Source: Azospirillum cavernae (GTDB lineage: Bacteria > Pseudomonadota > Alphaproteobacteria > Azospirillales > Azospirillaceae). Taken from it: DNA of 64,000 nt. The position numbers and the translations under genes are program-made. Shown here piece after piece: positions 8,107 to 14,897 of this stretch. The stretch is from contig NZ_QYUL01000005.1 in the NCBI RefSeq assembly GCF_003590795.1, positions 110,001 to 174,000 of the forward strand, written 5' to 3'. The notes beneath the pieces were generated by a model. The model saw only the letters and a list, made by a program, of their open reading frames with translations. It did not search any database and was not told where the DNA came from. The first letter of the stretch is position 1; each line of letters begins with the position of its first letter.

Positions 8107-8955
8107 GTGCCGCGTCCGGTTTCGGCTGGGGGCCGTTTGCGGGGGGGCGTGGCGTCTCTGGCGACCGGCCCCGCCAGTTATCTGTCCATCGGTTCGGGGG
8201 GCGTTCCAGTCTTTTTGCTCCATGGCTTTGCGGGCGACCGGCTGAGCTGGCAGTTCAATCTGTCGGCTTTGGCCGCCGGTCGTCGAGCCATCGCTGTGGA
8301 TTTTCCAGGGCATGGCGCCTCGACGCTGGACGTCGGCGGCGGCCATGTTCGGGATTTTGCGCCTTGGCTGCTGGATCTTCTCGATGCGCTGGAGATTCCC
8401 AAGGCGCATCTGGTCGGCCATTCCATGGGCGGTTATGTCGGGCGGGAACTGGCGCTGTTGGCTCCCGAACGGGTCGCCAGCTTGACTCTGATCGCCAGCG
8501 CCGGGTTGGGAACGCCGTTCGATCTTGACTTTCTCCGCCATGTGACGGCCTTGCGCGACGTCGCTGACGGCGTCGCCTGCGCCGAGCGGCTGTTCGCGAC
8601 GCCGTCGCCCTTGATTGCCCGCATTGGCGAGGTTCTGCACGCCCAATGCGGCGATCCGCAGCGTCAGCGGGCGTTGCAAACCATCATCGAGACCTCCTTC
8701 GCCCCGCACGCGGGCGGCGGCCCGCCGGTGGATTGGTCCGGGATCACAGCGCCGGTTCAGGCGCTGTGGGGGCGTGAGGACCGCATCATTCCAGTCCCCG
8801 AAGCCGACCGTTTGCCAGCCGGGGCGCCCTTTCATATCTTCGAGAACATCGGGCATGTGCCGCACACAGAGGCCGCTGGCCCCGTGACGGCGGCGATCCG
8901 GCATTTTCTGACGACCTGCGACGAAGCGGCGGGCGCTTTGTCCAACCCAGTGTGA
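8107..8955 (+). CDS. Alpha/beta hydrolase, possible acyl-transfer or thioesterase enzyme
   Basis: A 282-residue alpha/beta hydrolase read from GTG 8107 (TGAGG five bases upstream). Landmarks are the oxyanion strand VFLLHGFAGDRLSW, the nucleophile elbow VGHSMGG with Ser106, the acid region ALWGREDRIIP, and the catalytic His in NIGHVPHTEA. The family resembles the catalytic part of AcoC-type proteins, but there is no lipoyl domain. Sitting between two acyl carrier protein genes, it may release or transfer the acyl chain (inference). Cytoplasmic, with no signal peptide. Confidence 0.8.
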   Translation: MPRPVSAGGRLRGGVASLATGPASYLSIGSGGVPVFLLHGFAGDRLSWQFNLSALAAGRRAIAVDFPGHGASTLDVGGGHVRDFAPWLLDLLDALEIPKAHLVGHSMGGYVGRELALLAPERVASLTLIASAGLGTPFDLDFLRHVTALRDVADGVACAERLFATPSPLIARIGEVLHAQCGDPQRQRALQTIIETSFAPHAGGGPPVDWSGITAPVQALWGREDRIIPVPEADRLPAGAPFHIFENIGHVPHTEAAGPVTAAIRHFLTTCDEAAGALSNPV

Positions 8956-8962
8956 AGCGACC

Positions 8963-9217
8963 ATGACCGACACCCAGCCCATGCTTGCCGTCATCGCCGA
9001 AGAGTTGGCGCGGATCGTCGCCGACAAGGGGGAAACGCTGCCGCCGCTGACCCCGAACAGCGTGTTTCTCGGCGGTGAACTGCCCATTGATTCGCTGGAT
9101 CTGGCGACCTTGTTGGTGGTGCTGGAACAGCGCACCGGACAGGATCCGTTTCGCGCCGGTTTGCGCCAATTCACCACGGTTGGCGAATTGGCGGCGCTCT
9201 ACGATATGGCCGCCTGA
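8963..9217 (+). CDS. Second acyl carrier protein
   Basis: An 84-residue carrier protein with the modification site IDSLDLATL (Ser44), preceded by the typical loop LTPNSVFLGGELP. It differs clearly from the first carrier protein of the operon, so the pair is not a recent duplication. Its stop overlaps the start of the adenylating enzyme (TGATG), which suggests coupled translation and a functional partnership: the ligase probably loads this carrier. Confidence 0.82.
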   Translation: MTDTQPMLAVIAEELARIVADKGETLPPLTPNSVFLGGELPIDSLDLATLLVVLEQRTGQDPFRAGLRQFTTVGELAALYDMAA

Positions 9218-10404
9218 TGCTGGACCGTCCGTCCTGGCTGCATCCGGCCTTTCGCTTGATCGAAGGGGGAGAGGGGGCGGGCTGGTCGGAGTTTCGATGG
9301 TCGGATTTGGCGGCCATGCCACAGAATCCAGGGGGCGTTGTTCGGGCCGACCGGGCGTCTCGGGTGCTGGCCGCTTTGGCGGCGGCGGAGCGGGCTGGGG
9401 TTGGTTTGCTGCTGTCCCGTCGCGACGGCGCGCCAAGGGACTGGACCGCGCCGCCGGGTTTCTCGGTGACGCTGGAGACCTCGGGCACCACCGGCGAACC
9501 CAAGCGGGTTCGGCATGATTTCAATCGTCTGCGTGGGCGTCTGCGCGGCGGGCCGGACGAGGGCGCGCGCTGGCTGCTGGCTTATGAGGCGGGCGCCTTC
9601 GCCGGTATTCAGGTGATCCTGACCGCCGCGTTCACGGGGGCTGCCCTGGTGTCGGCGCCGGGCGGCGGGGTGGCCGATCTGGCCCAAGCGGCGCGGCGCC
9701 ACGCCGTCACCCATGTCAGCGGAACCCCCAGCTTCTGGCGGGCCTTTCTGATGGCGCTTGGTTCGGACGTCCCGCCCCTGACCTCGATCACGCTGGGCGG
9801 GGAGGCGGTGGATCAGCCCTTGCTCGACCGGCTGGCCGCTCAGTTTCCAGCGGCGCGGTTGCGCCACATTTACGCCTCCACCGAAGCCGGGGCCGTGTTC
9901 GCCGTGGCCGACAAGCGGGCGGGATTCCCCGTCGATTGGATCGAACAGGGCGTTGACGGCGTCGCCCTGCGCCTGCGCGATGGGGTGCTGGAGCTTCGCA
10001 GCCCTCGGGCGATGTTGGAAGGGTCCGGCGCTGTTGGCGATGGCTGGCTGAACACCGGGGATTTGGTGGAGCGGCGGGGCGACCGCATGGAGTTTGTCGG
10101 ACGCCTCGATGGGCTGGTCAATGTTGGCGGCGTCAAAGTGTCGCCGGAGGCGGTGGAGCGGCGGTTGCTGACCGCGCCGGGGGTGGCCGACGCCCTGGTG
10201 ACGGCGCAGGCGAACCCAATCACCGGCTTTCTGCTGACCGCCCTGGTGGTCCCGGTTCCCAACAGCGACGAAGCGGAGCTGCGCGCCGCCATTCGCCGGG
10301 TGACGGCTGATCTGGTTCCTGCCGCCCGCCCGCGTGTGATAACCCTGACGGACCGGATCCCGTTGGGCGCCACTGGCAAGAAGGGCCGCAAGGCAGCGTC
10401 ATGA
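9217..10404 (+). CDS. Compact acyl-adenylating enzyme (AMP-binding family)
   Basis: A 395-residue member of the AMP-dependent synthetase/ligase superfamily, shorter than the usual 500-550. Core motifs are present: SGTTGEPKRVRHDF (from residue 89, the phosphate loop), the YASTEAG motif, GWLNTGDLVE, and a C-terminal GATGKKGRKAAS with the expected catalytic Lys. It should activate a carboxylic acid as acyl-AMP and transfer it to a carrier protein or CoA. The N-terminal subdomain appears trimmed. Overlaps acpP-like gene 2 by one base and the reductase gene by four, so it is translationally coupled to both. Substrate unknown. Confidence 0.82.
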   Translation: MLDRPSWLHPAFRLIEGGEGAGWSEFRWSDLAAMPQNPGGVVRADRASRVLAALAAAERAGVGLLLSRRDGAPRDWTAPPGFSVTLETSGTTGEPKRVRHDFNRLRGRLRGGPDEGARWLLAYEAGAFAGIQVILTAAFTGAALVSAPGGGVADLAQAARRHAVTHVSGTPSFWRAFLMALGSDVPPLTSITLGGEAVDQPLLDRLAAQFPAARLRHIYASTEAGAVFAVADKRAGFPVDWIEQGVDGVALRLRDGVLELRSPRAMLEGSGAVGDGWLNTGDLVERRGDRMEFVGRLDGLVNVGGVKVSPEAVERRLLTAPGVADALVTAQANPITGFLLTALVVPVPNSDEAELRAAIRRVTADLVPAARPRVITLTDRIPLGATGKKGRKAAS

Positions 10405-11177
10405 CCGAAGAATCGCCACCCGAAACCGTCAAACGCCACGTCATCGTCACCGGGGGCAGCCGTGGCCTTGGTCTGGGGCTGGTGGAGGCGTTGCTGGCCG
10501 ATGGCTATCGGGTGTCCACATGCAGCCGGACGCCGACGGAGGCGCTGGAGCGGCTGGCCGGGCCGAACCTGTTCTGGCAGGTTTGCCGGATCGGCGACGC
10601 CGACGCGGTGAACGCCTTCGTCACGGCGGCGGTCGCCTGGGCGGGCGATTCGCCGCTCTGGGGGTTGGTGAACAACGCGGGCATCGCGCGGGAAGGGATT
10701 CTGGCGACCTTTCCCGACGTTGACAGCGCCGAGGTCATTCAAACCAACCTGACCGGGGCGATCCAGACCGCCCGCGCCTTTCTGCGCGCCAAGCTGACCC
10801 AGCGCGGGGGCGGGCGTGGGACTGGACGCGAGGCGGGGCGGATCATCAACATTTCCTCGATCATCGGCCAGCGCGGCTATGTCGGGTTGGCCGCCTATTC
10901 CGCGTCCAAGGCCGGGTTGGACGGGCTGACGCGGGCCTTGGCGCGCGAGGTTGGCCGACGTGGCGTCACCGTCAATTCGGTGGCGCCCGGCTATCTGACC
11001 ACGGAGATGTCCGGAACCTTGTCCGCCGGGCAGCGTGATCAGATCATCCGGCGGACGCCGCTGGGCCGTTTGGGCGACGTCGCCGACGTCGTGCCGGTGG
11101 TCCGCTTTTTGTTGGGGGACGAGGGGGCTTACATCACCGGCCAAACGATCACGGTGGATGGCGGCATCACCTGCTGA
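10401..11177 (+). CDS. FabG-like 3-oxoacyl-ACP reductase / short-chain dehydrogenase
   Basis: A 258-residue classical SDR. It has the nucleotide motif TGGSRGLGLGLVEALL (NADPH type, with Arg), the NNAG motif, the SSIIGQ Ser region, the catalytic YSASK and the C-terminal YITGQTITVDGGITC typical of FabG. In this operon it likely reduces a 3-ketoacyl group on one of the two carrier proteins. Reduction of a sugar ketone is an alternative. Start at ATG 10401 overlaps the ligase stop. Confidence 0.85.
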   Translation: MTEESPPETVKRHVIVTGGSRGLGLGLVEALLADGYRVSTCSRTPTEALERLAGPNLFWQVCRIGDADAVNAFVTAAVAWAGDSPLWGLVNNAGIAREGILATFPDVDSAEVIQTNLTGAIQTARAFLRAKLTQRGGGRGTGREAGRIINISSIIGQRGYVGLAAYSASKAGLDGLTRALAREVGRRGVTVNSVAPGYLTTEMSGTLSAGQRDQIIRRTPLGRLGDVADVVPVVRFLLGDEGAYITGQTITVDGGITC

Positions 11178-11227
11178 CGCGGGCGGCGTCTGGTGGCAAC
11201 GGGGTTGACGCTAAGGAGTGTGGTGCG

Positions 11228-12286
11228 ATGGTCGCCAGCGTTGTGGATGGGGTGGCGGTGCGTGGCGTGGTCGGCTGCATTCCCGAAGGCCGGGAGAGCC
11301 AAGCCGATTTGATCGCGCGGTTTGGCGAGGAAGCCGCCGTCAAAATCGCCAAGGCCACTGGCATCGAGGCCCGCCATCGGGTCGAACCCGACCAGTGCGC
11401 CAGCGACTTGGCCGAACGCGCGGCGGGCCATCTGCTCAACGGGATGGGATGGGACGCGGCGTCGGTGGATCTGCTGGTTTTTGTCACCCAGACTCCCGAT
11501 TACGCGCTTCCCGGCAACGGGGCGCTGCTGCACCAGCGTCTTGGCTTGCGCAAGGCCGTGCCGGTTCTGGATCTGACCCAGGGCTGTTCGGGGTTCGTCT
11601 ATGGCCTATGGACGGCCTCGGTCCTGCTGAAATCCATTGGGCGGCGGGCGTTGTTGATCGTTGGCGACACGACGTCCCGTTTCATCGACCCGATGGACCG
11701 GGCGGTGGCGCCGCTGTTTGGCGACGCGGTGGCGGCGATCGCGTTGGAATGTTCGCCGGACGCGGGGGCGATGGCGTTCGATTTGGGCAGCGACGGGGCT
11801 GGCGCCCCCTATTTGACCGTGGAAGGCGGGGCGATGCGCCGCCCGTCGGTTCCTCCGCGCCTGTTCATGGACGGCACCCAGGTCTTCGCCTTCACGCTGC
11901 GGGAGGTTCCGGGCAGCGTCCGCGCGGCGCTGAGCGGCGCCGGATGGGGCGTTGGCGACATCGACCATCTTGTCCTGCATCAGGCCAACGCCCAGATGAT
12001 TCATCATCTGGCGCAAAAATTAGGGGCGACGCCGGAACAGACCGTTGTGGCCTTGGCCGAGGTTGGCAACACCAGTTCGGCGTCCATTCCCTTGGCGTTG
12101 TGTCTTGCGCTGTCCAGCCTGTTGACCACGCGGTCACGACGGCTGTTGTTGTCGGGTTTTGGCGTTGGTTGGTCGTGGGGAAGCGTCGCGCTGACCCTTG
12201 GGCCGCTCGCTTTGTGCGAAACGCTGGTCCTGCCCGGCAGAAACAACCCGGCAGAATTTGCCGCCTCGGCAACGGATGCCGAGTGA
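11228..12286 (+). CDS. FabH-like 3-oxoacyl-ACP synthase III
   Basis: A 352-residue thiolase-fold ketosynthase of the KAS III group. The catalytic triad is intact: Cys120 (DLTQGCSGFVYGL), His251 (VLHQANAQMI) and Asn281 (EVGNTSSASIP). It would condense an acyl-CoA with a malonyl carrier protein, starting a short acyl chain. A strong AAGGAG lies nine bases before the ATG. About 35 residues of non-conserved tail follow the last conserved strand, and the DNA encoding that tail overlaps the palindromes upstream of the flagellin gene. Last gene of the operon. Carrier and ketosynthase genes also occur in the Pseudomonas aeruginosa a-type flagellin glycosylation island, as I recall. Confidence 0.85.
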   Translation: MVASVVDGVAVRGVVGCIPEGRESQADLIARFGEEAAVKIAKATGIEARHRVEPDQCASDLAERAAGHLLNGMGWDAASVDLLVFVTQTPDYALPGNGALLHQRLGLRKAVPVLDLTQGCSGFVYGLWTASVLLKSIGRRALLIVGDTTSRFIDPMDRAVAPLFGDAVAAIALECSPDAGAMAFDLGSDGAGAPYLTVEGGAMRRPSVPPRLFMDGTQVFAFTLREVPGSVRAALSGAGWGVGDIDHLVLHQANAQMIHHLAQKLGATPEQTVVALAEVGNTSSASIPLALCLALSSLLTTRSRRLLLSGFGVGWSWGSVALTLGPLALCETLVLPGRNNPAEFAASATDAE

Positions 12287-12372
12287 CCGGCAGTTTCTGC
12301 CCAGCACCCGGCAGAATTTGCCCAGCGGTTTTTGCCGAGAGGTCGAAAATACCCAGCAAACCCGGCAATTTT
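12247..12372. promoter_or_regulatory. Cluster of ftr-like palindromes, candidate FlbD enhancer sites
   Basis: Four near copies of CGGCA-N5-TGCC(G/C) are centred near 12256, 12274, 12295 and 12316, 18-21 bases apart. The clearest are CCCGGCAGAATTTGCCG (12247-12263), the perfect 7-5-7 repeat at 12265-12283, and CCCGGCAGAATTTGCCC (12307-12323). Half-like copies occur at 12233, 12333 and 12361. They lie 60-130 bases upstream of a sigma-54 promoter. In Caulobacter, FlbD binds ftr elements of similar form at flagellar promoters. Assignment to FlbD is inference. Confidence 0.72.
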
Positions 12373-12376
12373 GATA

Positions 12377-12391
12377 TGGCCCGTTTTTTGC
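12377..12391 (+). promoter_or_regulatory. Sigma-54 (-24/-12) promoter of the flagellin gene
   Basis: TGGCCCG-TTTT-TTGC at 12377-12391 has GG and GC separated by exactly ten bases and matches the consensus TGGCACG-N4-TTGCW closely. Expected transcription start is near 12403, giving a leader of about 80 bases before the flagellin ATG. Upstream palindromes supply the enhancer-binding sites that sigma-54 promoters need. Confidence 0.8.
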
Positions 12392-12404
12392 CTAGCTGAA
12401 GACC

Positions 12405-12476
12405 GGGGGAATTAGTCCCCCTCTGTCCAACGGCCCCTTTGCCCGGGTTTGGACGGATGATGATCCTCCAAAGGAG
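12405..12476 (+). promoter_or_regulatory. Structured 5' leader of the flagellin mRNA
   Basis: Three possible hairpins follow the promoter: GGGGG/CCCCC at 12405-12421 with a seven-base loop; GTCCAA (12425-12430) with TTGGAC (12449-12454); and CTCC-AAA-GGAG at 12466-12476, which pairs the flagellin ribosome site. In Caulobacter FlbT acts on the flagellin mRNA leader. flbT is the next gene here, so this leader is the natural target (inference). Confidence 0.55.
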
Positions 12477-12484
12477 TGACCACT

Positions 12485-14347
12485 ATGGCAAACGAAGTCG
12501 CCCTGACCTCCTCCATGCGCACCAATCTGCTGCAATTGCAGAACGTGCAGGATCAGGTTGCCAAGAAGCAAAACATTCTTTCCACCGGCAACAAGGTCAA
12601 CACCGCCCTTGACGGCCCGACCGCCTTCTTCGCGGCCAAGGGCTTGACCCAGCGCGCCGGCGACTTGTCGTCGCTGAAGAGCGCGATGGGCCAGTCGATC
12701 AGCACCATTCAGGCCGCCGACAAGGGCTTGACCTCGATCGACACCATGATCGATCAGGCCAAGGGTCTGACCACCGCCGCTTACGCCGCCCTGGGCACCG
12801 ACGCCGCGTCGGTCGCCACCCGCAAGGCGCTGGCTTCCCAGTTCAACGCGCTGCGCACCCAGATCGACAAGCTGGCGGGCGACAGCGGTTACGCCGGCAA
12901 GAATTTGATCGGTGGCAACGGCTTGCGTCTGGACAGCACCAGCACCTCGCGCGCTGCCGTCAACACCATCACCGGCCTTGAAAACGCACGCGTCACCAAC
13001 GTGGTGTCGGCGGACACCTACTCGATCCGCGTCAAGGGCACCGGCGCCGTTTCGGGCCAAACCGGCGACATTGGCAACGCCGAAAACGCGCACGGCCTGA
13101 CCGGCCTGAAGCTGTCGGGCAAACTGTCGACCAGCGCGGGCAGCTTCTCCGACGTGCAGATCGAGGTGCGTGGGGCTACGGGTCGCGAGCGCTCCTTCAT
13201 CGTGTCGGACGGCAAGGAAAGCCGCACGATCTCCTACTTCGACAACAACCAGAGCATCGACACCAAGCTGACTGCGGCGGCGACCTCCACCACCGCTCAG
13301 GCGTCGCAGGTGACGATCGGCGGCACCATCGAAGCGGGCGACGTGTTCTCGGTCACGGTTGAAGGCCAGACCTTCAGCTACACCGCGACCTCGTCGGACG
13401 TCGCCATCGGCCAAACCTCCAAGGCCAACGTGGCCTCGCAGCTCCAGGCCTCGATCAACAGCGCGCTGGCCACCGGCGGGCGTCTGGCCGGCAAGGATCT
13501 GGCGTCCACCTCCGTCGGCACGTCGGGCACCATCACCCTGACCGGCGCGACCACGACGGGCGTCGCCCGTGAAGTGACGCTGGCCGCCACCACGACCAAC
13601 GCGCTGACCAAGCACATCTCGGAAAGCTTCGCCTCGGGCACCGTGGTCTCCTTCACCGTGGACCGCCAGCTGTTGGAAGCCGCCAACAATTCGGGCAACG
13701 GCGTGTCCACCATCGAGAAGAAGGTGGATCTCCAGGTTTCCGTCACCAATCTGAACGGCTCTCAGGTCACGCGCGACGGCTTGAACAACCGTGGTGAAGG
13801 CAAGCTGGCTGATGGTGAACAGTCCTTCGCCTTTGACAGCGGCACCGTTCGCGTCAAGCTGGATCAAAACACCATCCAGCAGGCGGCGACCGCCAACTGC
13901 GCGGCGAACATCATCACCAAGCAGGTGACGGACGCCAACACGTCGAACGATCTGTCGGTGCAGTTGAACGAAAACAACACCAACTCGATCAGCGTGTCGG
14001 CGGTGAACCTGTCCAGCAGTGGTCAGGGTCTGAAGCTGGACGAAGCCCAGAACGACTGGACCGACCGTGCGGACATCGACAAGGCGGTTGCCGGCATCGA
14101 CAACGCGAAGGCGACCATCCGGTCGGCGTCTCAGAACCTGTCCACCAACCTGAACATCATCACGACTCGCGAGAACTTCACCAAGGAGTTCAGCAACGTG
14201 TTGACCGAAGGCGCCAGCAAGCTGACGCTGGCCGACCAGAACGAGGAAGGCGCCAACCTGCTGATGCTGCAAACCCGGCAACAGCTTGGCACCATTGCCC
14301 TCTCGCTGGCTAACCAGTCGCAGCAGTCGATCCTGCGTCTGTTCTAA
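12485..14347 (+). CDS. Flagellin
   Basis: A 620-residue flagellar filament subunit, exported through the flagellar secretion channel without a cleaved signal. The conserved N-terminal D0/D1 helices (residues about 1-150: SSMRTNLLQLQNVQDQV, ILSTGNKVNTALDGP, IQAADKGLTSIDTMI) and C-terminal D1/D0 helices (last about 100: TTRENFTKEFSNVL, ending SLANQSQQSILRLF) flank a long Thr/Ser-rich middle, the likely surface-exposed and glycosylated part. ATG 12485 is chosen because AAAGGAG (12470-12476) fits it. An in-frame GTG at 12476 lies inside the ribosome site. One Cys (residue 472) is unusual for a flagellin. Transcribed from the sigma-54 promoter and followed by a terminator. Confidence 0.93.
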   Translation: MANEVALTSSMRTNLLQLQNVQDQVAKKQNILSTGNKVNTALDGPTAFFAAKGLTQRAGDLSSLKSAMGQSISTIQAADKGLTSIDTMIDQAKGLTTAAYAALGTDAASVATRKALASQFNALRTQIDKLAGDSGYAGKNLIGGNGLRLDSTSTSRAAVNTITGLENARVTNVVSADTYSIRVKGTGAVSGQTGDIGNAENAHGLTGLKLSGKLSTSAGSFSDVQIEVRGATGRERSFIVSDGKESRTISYFDNNQSIDTKLTAAATSTTAQASQVTIGGTIEAGDVFSVTVEGQTFSYTATSSDVAIGQTSKANVASQLQASINSALATGGRLAGKDLASTSVGTSGTITLTGATTTGVAREVTLAATTTNALTKHISESFASGTVVSFTVDRQLLEAANNSGNGVSTIEKKVDLQVSVTNLNGSQVTRDGLNNRGEGKLADGEQSFAFDSGTVRVKLDQNTIQQAATANCAANIITKQVTDANTSNDLSVQLNENNTNSISVSAVNLSSSGQGLKLDEAQNDWTDRADIDKAVAGIDNAKATIRSASQNLSTNLNIITTRENFTKEFSNVLTEGASKLTLADQNEEGANLLMLQTRQQLGTIALSLANQSQQSILRLF

Positions 14348-14378
14348 GGCATAGAGTTCGGGTAGGATCACACCCGGC

Positions 14379-14413
14379 GGGCGGCGGCATCAAAGCCGCC
14401 GCCCGTTTCTTTT
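14379..14413 (+). terminator. Rho-independent terminator after flagellin
   Basis: GGGCGGCGGC (14379-14388), loop ATCAAA, GCCGCCGCCC (14395-14404), then GTTTCTTTT. A perfect ten-pair GC stem followed by a T-rich run, 32 bases after the flagellin stop. Confidence 0.85.
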
Positions 14414-14474
14414 CGGTCACGCATGACAGGCGCCCGCCTGTCGCGCCGGACCAAAACGCACCGGGTTCGCTCTC

Positions 14475-14897
14475 ATGCCGCTTAAGTTTGTTCTTCGTCC
14501 GAATGAAAAAGTCATCATCAACGGCGCCGTGATTGGGGCCGGTGATCGTCCAGGCTCTTTCTTTCTTTACAACACCGCAAACTTCTTGCGTGGCCGTGAG
14601 GTTTTAAAAGAAGAGCAAATCGATTGCATCGAGAAGAAGTTGTATTTTGTTATTCAACTTATTTACATCTTTCCTGAAGATGCGCTTCTCAATGTTCAGC
14701 GTTTCAATTCAATCATGGAAGAAACACGGGCTGCGCGGCCTGACAGCAAAAAGACGTTGGATGACATCGAATCCCTTGTCGAGGCTCGTAATTATTACCG
14801 TGCTCTGAAGTTGTGCCGAAAGATGTTCAAGGGCAGTGGTGAACTCTTGGATGACCCGGCGTCTGATGGTGCGTCATCCAGTGACTCGGAACCGTGA
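14475..14897 (+). CDS. flbT: FlbT, post-transcriptional regulator of flagellin
   Basis: A 140-residue protein starting MPLKFVLRPNEKVIINGAVI, which matches the start of FlbT proteins. In Caulobacter FlbT binds the flagellin mRNA leader and promotes its decay until the hook is finished, coupling filament synthesis to assembly. Later conserved parts are YFVIQLIYIFPEDAL and ARNYYRALKLCRKMF. The usual partner flaF is not adjacent and not seen in the window. The gene is less GC-rich than its neighbours, with more A/T at third positions. It lies just beyond the flagellin terminator, so it needs readthrough or its own promoter, and its end overlaps the possible starts of the following giant gene. Confidence 0.9.
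   Translation: MPLKFVLRPNEKVIINGAVIGAGDRPGSFFLYNTANFLRGREVLKEEQIDCIEKKLYFVIQLIYIFPEDALLNVQRFNSIMEETRAARPDSKKTLDDIESLVEARNYYRALKLCRKMFKGSGELLDDPASDGASSSDSEP

Noticed and set aside
12392..14371. Leftward frame of 659 codons over flagellin
   Set aside because: Antisense shadow of the flagellin gene. Low-complexity GRR/VGR composition, no motifs; flagellin is certain on the other strand.
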